Source of the DNA: an uncultured Bryobacterales bacterium
GTDB taxonomy: Bacteria; Acidobacteriota; Terriglobia; Bryobacterales; UBA6623
NCBI GenBank assembly: GCA_951813065.1
Contig: CATOTH010000008.1
Coordinates: 186,001-250,000 of the forward strand
Length of the DNA: 64,000 nucleotides
Reading direction: 5' to 3'
The notes below the pieces were generated by a model, which did no database searches, was not told the origin of the DNA, and worked only from the letters and a program-made list of their open reading frames with translations. A program made the position numbers and the translations under genes. This document shows, piece after piece, positions 8,794 through 17,280 of this stretch; position 1 is the first letter of the stretch, and every line of letters begins with the position of its first letter.

Positions 8794-10260
8794 TCAGGAA
8801 AGAACCTCGTCAATTACCTGTCCGTGCACGTCGGTCAGTCGGAAGTCGCGTCCGCCGAAGCGATACGACAGCTTGGTGTGGTCGATCCCCAGCAGGTGCA
8901 ACACGGTTGCGTGCAGGTCGTGCACGGTCCGGATTCCCTCGATTGCGTGGTATCCGTACTCGTCAGTTGCGCCGTAGGTCATGCCCGGCTTGATTCCGCC
9001 ACCTGCAAGCCACAGGCTGAAGCCGAACGGATTGTGGTCGCGGCCGTTAGTTCCTTGCACGAACGGAGTGCGACCGAACTCTCCGGAGAAGATCACCAGG
9101 GTTTCGTCGAAGAGTCCGCGGGCCTTCAGGTCCTGGAGCAACCCGGCGACCGGTTGATCAACGGCATACGCGTTGCGGCCGTGACCCAGGATCAGATCGG
9201 TGTGTTGATCCCAGGGGTTTGACGAATTCCCCTTGCCCCGGTTGCGACCATCGACCATCGTCAGTTCGACGAATCGCACGCCTCGCTCGACGAGCCGCCG
9301 CGCGATCAGGCATTGCAGCGCGTAGTCGCGCTTCGGCGGGAATGTCGAGTCGAGGCCATACAGCTTCCGGGTTGCCTCAGTCTCGGATCCGATGTCCACC
9401 AACTCCGGAACCGCCGACTGCATGTGGTAGGCGGTCTCGTAGTTCTTGATCGCTGCCTCGACTTCCGGATCGCCTGCAGTCCGCTCCAGGTAGATGGAAT
9501 CCAGAGCGCGGACGAATTCCAGTCTTCTTCGCTGCTTTGCGTCCTCCTCGCTTGGACGGATGTTGGCCAGCGGCTCCTCAGCGCCAGGGTAGAGCAGGGA
9601 CCCCTGGTACTCGGCCGGGAGAAAGCCGCTGCTGAACATGTTGATGCCGCCGAGAGGGATGCCTCCGGTCCCAATCACGACGAATCCCGGCAACTCCTTC
9701 GACTCCGTGCCGAGACCGTAGTTCACCCAAGCGCCCATCGACGGGAAGCCGGTGAAAGGCTGGCCGCAATGGAAATAGAAATTGCCTTGCGCGTGTTCCA
9801 TGAACCGTGCGGTCATTGAGCGGATGACAGCGATTTCGTCCACCTGGGTCGCGATGTGCGGAAACAGGTCGCTAACTGGAATCCCGGCTTCGCCGTAGCG
9901 GTGGAAGTCCCACGGAGATGGCATGATGTTGCCGTCCTGGTTGAACATGGTCCGGGCCGTCTCGAACGGCATGGGATCCCCGGCTTCCTTGGCTAGACGT
10001 GGCTTGGGATCAAACGAATCGATATGCGACAGGCCGCCCGACATGTAGCAGAAAATGACGTTCTTCACCTTCGGGGTGAAATGCGGGCCCGCTGCATCAG
10101 GTTCGTTGGCGAGACCGGCGTAGGCCGGGTCGGCCATCAGTCCCGAAAGTGCCAGCATGCCGAAGCCCGTGGACGTGCTCCGCAGCATTTCCCGACGCGA
10201 AATCGGCACACGCGGGCGAGGATGGAATCTAGGATCGACCTGCACTGACGAGTCAATCAC
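8794..10260 (-). CDS. DUF1501 protein (exported, alkaline-phosphatase-like fold)
   Basis: A 488-residue DUF1501 protein. Diagnostic blocks are KNVIFCYMSGGLSHIDSFDPKP, here the metal-site-like N-terminal strand, then FSGEFGRTPF and GRDHNPFGFSLWLAGGG near the C-terminus. SRREMLRSTSTGFG near the N-terminus is a twin-arginine signal. The start is the GTG at 10258-10260 with GGTGGG seven bases upstream; the frame is open beyond this but runs into the oxidase gene. Its function is unknown; the fold resembles sulfatases but there is no CxPxR. It is the third gene after the PQQ dehydrogenase and SolA-like oxidase, 73 bases behind the latter, probably in one transcript. Confidence 0.93.
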   Translation of the reverse strand: MIDSSVQVDPRFHPRPRVPISRREMLRSTSTGFGMLALSGLMADPAYAGLANEPDAAGPHFTPKVKNVIFCYMSGGLSHIDSFDPKPRLAKEAGDPMPFETARTMFNQDGNIMPSPWDFHRYGEAGIPVSDLFPHIATQVDEIAVIRSMTARFMEHAQGNFYFHCGQPFTGFPSMGAWVNYGLGTESKELPGFVVIGTGGIPLGGINMFSSGFLPAEYQGSLLYPGAEEPLANIRPSEEDAKQRRRLEFVRALDSIYLERTAGDPEVEAAIKNYETAYHMQSAVPELVDIGSETEATRKLYGLDSTFPPKRDYALQCLIARRLVERGVRFVELTMVDGRNRGKGNSSNPWDQHTDLILGHGRNAYAVDQPVAGLLQDLKARGLFDETLVIFSGEFGRTPFVQGTNGRDHNPFGFSLWLAGGGIKPGMTYGATDEYGYHAIEGIRTVHDLHATVLHLLGIDHTKLSYRFGGRDFRLTDVHGQVIDEVLS

Positions 10261-10333
10261 ACTATAGCCCACCAGTACGGGCGATCTGGGCCGCGAATCT
10301 TGAGGGTCCGTACCCGACGCTGGGGCAGTCCGG

Positions 10334-11470
10334 TCAGTAGTTGGTGGTTCGCACGCGCTGGAGACGGAAGCGCCCAATGTCCCAAGAGGGTTCCTGCTGC
10401 AGGCAATGCTCAGCCATGATCTTGCCAACCACGCTGCAGAACTTGAAGCCGTGGCCCGAGAAACCGGTCGCGACGTAGACATTCTCCTCGCCTGGAACCC
10501 GGTCGAGGACAAAGTCACTGTCGGGAGTGTTGGTGAACATGCACGCCGCCATCCTGCGTGTCGCTCCATTGGCGAGAGGGAAATACTCCCGGATCCCCTC
10601 GCGCAGCACGGATTCGTCTTCCGGATGACAGGAGCGGTCGAGTTCGTCCGGATTCTCCAGCGCTTGCTTCAAGTGGTGGTACTTGCCGATCTTGAACCCT
10701 TCGCCGTTATGGTCCGGGAATCCGTAGTACCGTCCCGTCGGAGCCTCGAGATTGAATACCGGGAACCGCGAGGGAGTGAAGGCCTCAGCCTCCACCGGCG
10801 TGGTCCAAAGCATGACTTGGCGTTCGGGTTTGCAAACCGTCCGTAGGGCGGGGCATAGTCTGCCGACCCAGGCTCCTGCCGTCACCACAAGCCGCTTGGT
10901 GCGGTATTCCCGGCTGTTCGTCACGACCCGCAAGCCATGCGAACTGCTGTTCCAGCGTTGCACCGTCTCGTCAGAATGGATTTCCGCGCCATGCTTGCGG
11001 GCCTCCGAGGCGTAGGCAGCGATCGCGACCTCCGAGAGAAGGTAACCGCCTTCTGTGTGGTACACCGCGCTCATCGATGGCGGCAGGCGATAGCCCTGGA
11101 ACCGCCCATTGACTTCGCCAGCCTCCAATTCCTCGAACTCGATGCCGTGTTCCATGCACGATTGGCGCGATCCACGCACCGTCCAGCTGGTCTTCGCGCC
11201 GATGTCGAGGCCACCGGTAGTCCGCAGGATGGATTCACCCGAAGCACTTCCGATTTCCCGCCAGTACCGGTAGGCCGCCCGCAACAAGGGCACGTACTCG
11301 GGCCCTTCCGTATAGGCCAGCCGGATGATGCGTGTCGATCCATGCGAGGAGCCTTGACGGTTCGGAATCCCGAACTGCTCCAAGCCCAACACCTTGCAGC
11401 CAGCGCGCGCCAGATGGAAGACGGTGGCGCTGCCCATCCCGCCGATTCCGATAACGATCGCGTCGAACAC
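10334..11470 (-). CDS. solA: N-methyl amino acid oxidase, SolA / monomeric sarcosine oxidase family
   Basis: A 378-residue FAD enzyme of the DAO family, predicted to oxidise an N-methyl amino acid (sarcosine or N-methyltryptophan type) to formaldehyde, hydrogen peroxide and the free amino acid. The FAD Rossmann motif is GIGGMGS at residues 8-14, followed by SSHGSTRIIR. The segment ACMFTNTPDSDF holds Cys310, in the position of the cysteine that binds FAD covalently in monomeric sarcosine oxidase. FSGHGFKF near the end matches the family. No signal peptide, so cytoplasmic. It starts nine bases after the PQQ dehydrogenase stop. Exact substrate is inferred only at family level. Confidence 0.92.
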   Translation of the reverse strand: MFDAIVIGIGGMGSATVFHLARAGCKVLGLEQFGIPNRQGSSHGSTRIIRLAYTEGPEYVPLLRAAYRYWREIGSASGESILRTTGGLDIGAKTSWTVRGSRQSCMEHGIEFEELEAGEVNGRFQGYRLPPSMSAVYHTEGGYLLSEVAIAAYASEARKHGAEIHSDETVQRWNSSSHGLRVVTNSREYRTKRLVVTAGAWVGRLCPALRTVCKPERQVMLWTTPVEAEAFTPSRFPVFNLEAPTGRYYGFPDHNGEGFKIGKYHHLKQALENPDELDRSCHPEDESVLREGIREYFPLANGATRRMAACMFTNTPDSDFVLDRVPGEENVYVATGFSGHGFKFCSVVGKIMAEHCLQQEPSWDIGRFRLQRVRTTNY

Positions 11471-11479
11471 GACCGGGTC

Positions 11480-13621
11480 CTAGAGCCGGCTCCTCGTAAC
11501 GGAGAGCGCATGGAGCTTGAGGATCTCGTCCTGGCTGAGCAATTCGCGGAACGAAGGCATTCCGTCGCTACCCACAATGACAGCTTCGATGAAACTCCGA
11601 GCTCCAAGTCGGGTTCCGAAGAGGTTTGGGCCGCTCCCGCCGCTCGACTTATGACACCCCAGGCACCGTGTGCGATAGATGCCTTCGGCTTCCGCGATGG
11701 CACCAGGGTTGGCGAGGTACGGGTTGTTGACTTGCTCCCCGGCACCTGCGGAACCAGTAGTGGGTTGCGGTGGCGGGGAAGTCTTGATTGGCTCGCTGCC
11801 TTCTGTCTCAGGGAATCCGTACCCGGGCAGCACTCTGCCACCCAGAGTGTGCCCGGGCTCGCCGACCCGCGGCAGGCTGCCTTCCAATGTGACGAGATTC
11901 GTTCCAGGCGCCACGCGCGCCGGACCGCCTCCATCGAGCGCGAACACCCACACATTCCCGGCTTTCGGCTCGGTGTAGTAGAACGTCATGTCGCCGCCGA
12001 TGCCTCCCGATGGGACCGCGATGTACTGAGTTCCATCGAGCTGATAGGTGATCGGGCTGCCAATTATGCCCGACCCTGTCTGGAACTGCCAAAGCAAGGT
12101 GCCCGTGCGGGCATCGAACGCCATGAAGTAGCCCCGCATGTCGCCTGTAAAGACCAAGCCGCTCGATGTAGCCACCGAGCCTGCCCAGAATGGAGCGGGG
12201 CTGGTCTGTTGCCAGACGATTCTTCGCCGCACCACATCAAATGCGAGGAAGTTGCCGGGGTAGTCACTCGTCAGGTACTGCTGGTAGTCAGCGCCGAGAT
12301 ACCACTCGCCGTTTGTCGGAGGCTGGAAGGTGTCTTCCTCCCAGAACTTGTATCCCATCGCCCACTGGTTGGACATGAAGTACAGGGTCTTCAGGACGGG
12401 GTTGTACGCCAAGGGCTGCCAGTCGATCGCGCCCTCCAAGCTGGGAATGATCGGCCCGACCTCTGGACCTCCCGACTCGGCGACCATGTCTGGATTCACT
12501 TCAGGGCGGCCGGTTTCAGGGTCTAGGCCGAGGGCCCAGTTGATGCCTGGAACAATCGGCTCGCCGTACAGAAACTTGCCGTTGGTTCTGTCGAGCGCGT
12601 AGAAGAACCCGTTCTTGTCGTAGTGAAACAGCGCTTTGACCGGACCGTGCTCTCCGAGTTCCAGATCCGCCAGGACCGGTGTACTCACCGCGTCGTAGTC
12701 CCAGCAGTCCCAAGGCGTGTACTGGAATCCCCAGGCGATTTCGCCTGTTTCGTCGTCCATTGCGATCGTGGCGGCAGTCCACTGGTTGTCCCCCTTGCGG
12801 ACCTGGCAATTCCATGGCGCGGCGTTGCCGGTGTTCCAATACACCAGCCCGAGACCGGGGTCGTAGACGCCGGTTGTCCAGGTGGGTCCGCCACCGTTCT
12901 TCCAGGTGTCCCCCGGCCATGTCTCGTTTCCCGGCTCTCCCGGGCCTGGGATCGTGTAGGTTGTCCAGCGGAGGTCTCCGGAATCAGCATCGAAAGCCTT
13001 GACGAAGCCCCGCACGCCGAATTCACCGCCGGCCATGCCTGTCAGCACCATGTCCTTCACCACAAGAGGCGCTCCCGTGATGCTGTACCCCTGCCGCCAG
13101 TCCATCACCTCGGCTTCCCACTCGACGGTTCCGGTGTCCTTGTTCAGCGCGACTAGACGGGCGTCCATCGTGCCCACGAAGACGCGGTCCCCGAACAGCG
13201 CTACGCCTCGGTTGATGGAACCGCAGCAGGCGACGCGTTCAGCCTCCGGCGAGATCTCGGGGTCGAAACTCCACTTCTTGGCGCCCGTTCGGGCGTCGAT
13301 CGCAAACACGCGTGAGCCGTCGGCCGAGACATAGAGTACTCCGTCTCTGATCAGCGGCGTGGCTTGAAGGCCGCGGTTCGCCCCTCCCGTGGCGAACATC
13401 CAGACCGGGTGCAGGCGATTGATGTTAGCCGGCGTGATCTGGTCAAGCTCGACGTATCGGTGAGCGTAGTAGTCGCGGCCGTACATCAGCCAGTCGCGCG
13501 TGTTGCTTGCGGCGTGCTTCAGGTCCGAATCGCCCACGGCCTGTGCCGCGGCGGTCGAGGTCAAGATCATGTTGATTGCCAAGCACTGAAGGATGGTTCC
13601 AATCTTCTTGCGGTGCGGCAT
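11480..13621 (-). CDS. PQQ-dependent alcohol dehydrogenase fused to cytochrome c
   Basis: A 713-residue periplasmic quinohaemoprotein. Residues about 40-590 form the eight-bladed PQQ propeller; the vicinal disulfide Cys132-Cys133 (RVACCGS) and the segment WDCWDYDAVS at 304-313 are typical active-site parts. Asp308 fits the catalytic base; Asp310, two residues later, is the position that marks lanthanide-using members of this superfamily. Proline-rich linker, then a c-type cytochrome domain with TRCLGCHKS near the end. The N-terminus (MPHRKKIGTILQCLAINMIL) is a signal peptide; the ATG at 13619-13621 has GAGGG upstream and the 30-codon extension is rejected. It oxidises a primary alcohol or aldehyde and passes electrons through its own haem. 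First gene of an operon with solA and a DUF1501 gene. Confidence 0.94.
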   Translation of the reverse strand: MPHRKKIGTILQCLAINMILTSTAAAQAVGDSDLKHAASNTRDWLMYGRDYYAHRYVELDQITPANINRLHPVWMFATGGANRGLQATPLIRDGVLYVSADGSRVFAIDARTGAKKWSFDPEISPEAERVACCGSINRGVALFGDRVFVGTMDARLVALNKDTGTVEWEAEVMDWRQGYSITGAPLVVKDMVLTGMAGGEFGVRGFVKAFDADSGDLRWTTYTIPGPGEPGNETWPGDTWKNGGGPTWTTGVYDPGLGLVYWNTGNAAPWNCQVRKGDNQWTAATIAMDDETGEIAWGFQYTPWDCWDYDAVSTPVLADLELGEHGPVKALFHYDKNGFFYALDRTNGKFLYGEPIVPGINWALGLDPETGRPEVNPDMVAESGGPEVGPIIPSLEGAIDWQPLAYNPVLKTLYFMSNQWAMGYKFWEEDTFQPPTNGEWYLGADYQQYLTSDYPGNFLAFDVVRRRIVWQQTSPAPFWAGSVATSSGLVFTGDMRGYFMAFDARTGTLLWQFQTGSGIIGSPITYQLDGTQYIAVPSGGIGGDMTFYYTEPKAGNVWVFALDGGGPARVAPGTNLVTLEGSLPRVGEPGHTLGGRVLPGYGFPETEGSEPIKTSPPPQPTTGSAGAGEQVNNPYLANPGAIAEAEGIYRTRCLGCHKSSGGSGPNLFGTRLGARSFIEAVIVGSDGMPSFRELLSQDEILKLHALSVTRSRL

Positions 13622-13868
13622 CGCTGGCCCTCGGCCCAAGCCGAAATCCATTCTCGCAGGCGAGTGGGTGCCAGACCGATTCGACATTGCCGCAGCAATC
13701 GCATCTGGCACAGGCGACTAGCCGCTTCGGGTGCCCTCTCGGGGGCGAGTTGGGGTCGTCGATCTATAATGTCGATTGCCACGGAGCTACCGCACCTCAT
13801 CAGCGGACGCAGTGCACCGAGCCGACTCGCATGTCCTCTGACGAAAGCCCACGGCAGGCAGGCGAATC
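13622..13868. promoter_or_regulatory. Divergent region between PQQ dehydrogenase and small helical gene
   Basis: 247 bases between two divergent starts, so promoters for both should lie here. A perfect TATAAT is at 13765-13770 on the plus strand, 99 bases before the next gene, but I see no matching -35 box 16-18 bases upstream, so it is only suggestive. Confidence 0.35.
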
Positions 13869-14297
13869 TTGACGGACCGCGATTGGCTTCTAGAGCTTCA
13901 CGGAGCATTGCCTGACGATCAGGCATTGCAGATTGCCATGCGACGCGTGGAGATAGCGGAGCGGGCGTTCATTGCATCGCGGCAGTCCGCGGACCTGGCG
14001 GCTAGGGTTGCGAAGGCGAACATGGACGAGGAGATGGAGCGCTCGATGAGATGGGATCGCCCTGTCCCGCCCAATAGCCCGCTGATGGCAAGGATCGATA
14101 CGGCGCTCGAGAACAGGAGAGTCCATGCGTTGCAGGTGTTGGATGCGATGGAACGCCTGACTTGTGCCTTGGCCATCCTGCAAGGGGTCATGAAACGCTG
14201 CGAGCGTTGTCAGGACGCGGCCGCGATCTTTGAGCGGTGCGTCAAGGCGATGGCGGACACAACAGACTTCGCCGACGAAATCCTCCCCAAACGATAG
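13869..14297 (+). CDS. Hypothetical helical protein
   Basis: A 142-residue protein of unknown family. Codon use is consistent with real coding (high GC at third positions). It begins at TTG with AGGCAGGCGAATC upstream, so the start is weakly supported. The protein is rich in Ala, Arg, Glu and Met and looks almost entirely alpha-helical: helices around 20-60 and 70-105, then ERCQDAAAIFERCVKAM, where cysteines recur (CERCQ and ERCVK). No signal, no membrane segment and no catalytic motif. It may be a small coiled-coil or four-helix protein. Confidence 0.6.
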   Translation: MTDRDWLLELHGALPDDQALQIAMRRVEIAERAFIASRQSADLAARVAKANMDEEMERSMRWDRPVPPNSPLMARIDTALENRRVHALQVLDAMERLTCALAILQGVMKRCERCQDAAAIFERCVKAMADTTDFADEILPKR

Positions 14298-14913
14298 CCT
14301 GAGACCCTGTTTCTCGCACTCGATGGAGTTCCGGGCGAAGACGCCAATTGCCGACAATAACCCCGGGGCCAGCGTTGGTTGCCGTGGGTCTGTGGCATTC
14401 GAATGAGCTGTTCCCGGCCGGTCCCCCCCTTTTGAAATGAGCAGTCGGCTCTTGTACCTTCGATGCGAGAACGGCCCCTTGGACTCCGCGTGACCTGTTC
14501 GAGAATGTCGAGCGGCCGGTGCGAAAGGGGAAAGGTCGTGTGGACAGGGTTTGCGGCTGCTTTGAACGAGTGCTGGGGAAGTCAAGCCCCCGATGAGGTG
14601 ACCGATGCGCTGAGCCTGGATTGCCCGGAAGCATAGGGTGAACCGGATGGCGTCCGCGGGATAGGCAGTCAACGGGTTCCAGAACAGGCGGAGTGATGAT
14701 ACGTTGAAGTGCCATGCAGTGGGCGGCCTTGACCCGGCGGACGGGGCAGTCGAGGAGGTGCGAGCCGACCGCTCTGGATGATTCGGAGACCGCAGCCAGC
14801 TGGTTGTCCATGGCATACCTTGCAAATCTGACAAGATCCACGGGCTGGAAGTCAGCATTGAAGACCTATTGGTAAGATGATCTGGACTGGACGTTGACGC
14901 TGAAGGTGTTCCT
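14298..14913. other. 616-base gap without a recognisable gene
   Basis: Frames here are open on both strands but their translations are Arg/Ser/Pro-rich shadow-like sequence with no family I know; the longest, on the minus strand from 14841 down, has no ribosome-binding site and continues into the antisense of the hypothetical gene. I looked for rnpB, SRP RNA and tmRNA signatures and terminal inverted repeats and found none. It may be decayed coding DNA plus the promoter for the next gene. Confidence 0.45.
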
Positions 14914-17280
14914 GTGTGCGGGATTGGAGGAATGAACCCCCGAAGTTCCCAGCTGGTTCTGCGCATTCTTCCGCTCCTAATGGCCGGAGTCGTTGCCTCT
15001 TCCGCAGCGCCTGCCCACGAGTCTTCGTTTTCCCCCGAACAGCGCGCGTACTGGGCATTCCAGCCGGTGGTCCGTCCGATGCCGTCCGCGACACCGGATA
15101 CGGCTTGGGTCCGCAACCCGGTCGACGCATTCGTGCTGGCTGGTCTCGACGCCGAGAGCTTGGAGCCCGCTCCTCCAGCGGATAAGGCGACCCTTGTCCG
15201 ACGGGTGTACCTCGACCTGACCGGGCTTCCGCCCTCTCCTGCCGAAGTGGCCGCGTTCGTCGCGGACGACTCTTCGGCTGCCTACCATCGGCTCGTCGAG
15301 CGACTCCTGGCGTCACCTCACTACGGCGAGCGTTGGGGTCGGCATTGGCTCGACCTGGCACGCTACGCGGAGAGCACGGGTTTCGAGCAAGACGTCACGC
15401 GGCCGAACGCCTGGCGATATCGGGACTATGTCATTGATGCCTTCAACGCCGATGTGCCCTACGACAGGTTCGTCCAGGAACAGGTTGCCGGGGACGAGCT
15501 CTGGCCGGACATTCCCGCTGCGCGGATTGCCACAGCGTTCAACCGGAACTATGCCGAGGAGCCGAACCAGAAGGATCTCCTACTGGCGCGGCAGGAGACG
15601 CTCCATGACATCACAGGCGTCGTCGCCTCCACATTCCTGGGACTGACCTTCAGTTGTGCCCAGTGCCACGACCACAAGTTCGATCCGATCACGCAACGGG
15701 ACTACTACCGCCTCCAAGCCTTCTTTGCAAGTGTGAATCACGACGATTCTTTCCCCATTGTTCCCGCGACCGAGTACGACGAGTACGAACGTAGGCTCGC
15801 GATCTGGGAAGAGAAGACAGCGGCGATCTGGCAGGAAATGTACGACATGCTGGAGCCGCAACGGAAGTTCACACTCAAGCAACTGCTCCATCGCTACCCC
15901 GATTTCGTGATCGAGGCGATTGAGACCCCGGCTGACCGGCGGGATCCTAACCAGGAATGGATGGCCAGCCTTCTTGAAAGAAAGGTCTGCGGAACCTGTC
16001 CGTTCGAACCGAAACCGTATATGGACCCACGGTTTCGGACCCGCGCAAGAAAGCTCAAGGAAGCAGAAAAGCAGCGATTCGAGGAACTCGAGGCGGAGTT
16101 GGCGAAGTTCGAGCACCTGAAGCCGGACGACGTGGAGCGAGGGACGGGAATCTTCGATGTCAGTCCGAATCCGCCGGCGACCCACGTACTTGGTGGGGGA
16201 CTCTACACGAACGCTGGCGAAGAGGTGCAGCCGGGCTTCCTGTCAATACTCGAGCCCGAGCCGGCTAGCATTACACCGTCTCCAGATGGACGGTCGACGG
16301 GCCGACGCGCCGCATTGGCCAAGTGGCTGACCGACCCTGCCAACCCGCTGGTGGCGCGAGTCATGGTGAACCGTATCTGGCATCACCATTTCGGTCGAGG
16401 AATTGTCGCGACTCCCAGCGATTTCGGCGTGATGGGCGAGCGCCCCACACATCCCGAGCTTCTCGACTGGCTGGCGGCGGAATTTGTGGATAACGGCTGG
16501 AGCGTCAAGCACCTCCATCGGGTGATCCTCCGGTCGAGCACGTATCGCCAGGCTGCAAAGCCATTGGGTGAGGCAACGCCCGTTGCCGGGCGCGCCGGCG
16601 TGTCGGAAAGCGCGACAGAGCGTGCCTGGAATGTCGATTCTTCCAACAAGCTCCTCTGGAAGTTCCCCGCTCGGCGCCTGGAAGGTGAGGTGTTGCGGGA
16701 TGCGGCCCTATCTGTGGCCGGGCTGCTGAACCCCAGGGTCGGAGGGCCGAGCGTGTTCCCGCCATTGCCAGAAGGCGTCCCCAACCCGACCGGGGGCTGG
16801 AGCGAAACCAGGTCGGCTGCCGATCATCGCAGACGTAGTGTGTACATCTTCATCCGGCGCAACACGCCGTATCCGATGCTCGCGACCTTCGATTTTCCCG
16901 ACACCCACGAATCCTGCGCCAGACGGAATCGCACGACGACAGCACCTCAGGCCCTGGCGCTGCTGAACGGACAGGAGCCTGCCGAGTGGGCGAGGGCGTT
17001 GGCCGGGCGCGTCTTGTCAATTGCCGGTGCCAATCCGATCAAGCAGGTCGGCGTCGCGTACAGCCTGGCGTATGCGCGTGTTCCGGACCCCCGGGAGAAG
17101 GATCTGGCCCTGACGTTCCTTGAGCGTCAGGCGCGGATTGTCTCCGACCGGCCAGAAGGGACAGAGCCGGCGTCCGTGCCGGAGTCCCTTCCCCCGGGAG
17201 TGTCGGCAGAGCACGCTGCTGCGCTCGTTGACTACTGCCTGATGTTGCTCAACTCAAACGAGTTCGTCTACAGTCTGTGA
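14914..17280 (+). CDS. DUF1549/DUF1553 (PSCyt2/PSD1-type) exported protein
   Basis: A 788-residue protein with a signal peptide (RSSQLVLRILPLLMAGVVASS), a DUF1549 domain (LARYAESTGF, FSCAQCHDHKFDPI) in the first half and DUF1553 in the second (VMVNRIWHHHFGRGIV, LLDWLAAEFVDNGWSVK, RRRSVYIFIRRNTP). CAQCH is a CxxCH, so a c-type haem is possible, although no separate PSCyt1 domain is present. The GTG at 14914 has GAAGG at good spacing; an ATG at 14932 has GGAGG only one base away, so I prefer the GTG, with modest certainty. It overlaps the following DUF1501 gene; such pairs are common in Planctomycetota and Bryobacterales and often lie near sulfatases. Biochemical role unknown. Confidence 0.92.
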   Translation: MCGIGGMNPRSSQLVLRILPLLMAGVVASSAAPAHESSFSPEQRAYWAFQPVVRPMPSATPDTAWVRNPVDAFVLAGLDAESLEPAPPADKATLVRRVYLDLTGLPPSPAEVAAFVADDSSAAYHRLVERLLASPHYGERWGRHWLDLARYAESTGFEQDVTRPNAWRYRDYVIDAFNADVPYDRFVQEQVAGDELWPDIPAARIATAFNRNYAEEPNQKDLLLARQETLHDITGVVASTFLGLTFSCAQCHDHKFDPITQRDYYRLQAFFASVNHDDSFPIVPATEYDEYERRLAIWEEKTAAIWQEMYDMLEPQRKFTLKQLLHRYPDFVIEAIETPADRRDPNQEWMASLLERKVCGTCPFEPKPYMDPRFRTRARKLKEAEKQRFEELEAELAKFEHLKPDDVERGTGIFDVSPNPPATHVLGGGLYTNAGEEVQPGFLSILEPEPASITPSPDGRSTGRRAALAKWLTDPANPLVARVMVNRIWHHHFGRGIVATPSDFGVMGERPTHPELLDWLAAEFVDNGWSVKHLHRVILRSSTYRQAAKPLGEATPVAGRAGVSESATERAWNVDSSNKLLWKFPARRLEGEVLRDAALSVAGLLNPRVGGPSVFPPLPEGVPNPTGGWSETRSAADHRRRSVYIFIRRNTPYPMLATFDFPDTHESCARRNRTTTAPQALALLNGQEPAEWARALAGRVLSIAGANPIKQVGVAYSLAYARVPDPREKDLALTFLERQARIVSDRPEGTEPASVPESLPPGVSAEHAAALVDYCLMLLNSNEFVYSL

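Noticed and set aside
10937-12526. 529-codon open frame on the plus strand
   Set aside because: It is antisense to the PQQ dehydrogenase and the SolA-like gene, both of which have clear motifs; the translation has no domain and no ribosome-binding site.
13765-13770. Perfect TATAAT box
   Set aside because: No -35 box at 16-18 bases upstream, and chance occurrence is likely; mentioned only in the intergenic note.
14298-14913. Structured RNA (RNase P, SRP, tmRNA)
   Set aside because: None of the conserved core sequences was found on either strand.
13890-15116. 408-codon minus-strand frame
   Set aside because: It runs opposite to the helical gene and the start of the DUF1549 gene and has low-complexity, domain-free sequence.
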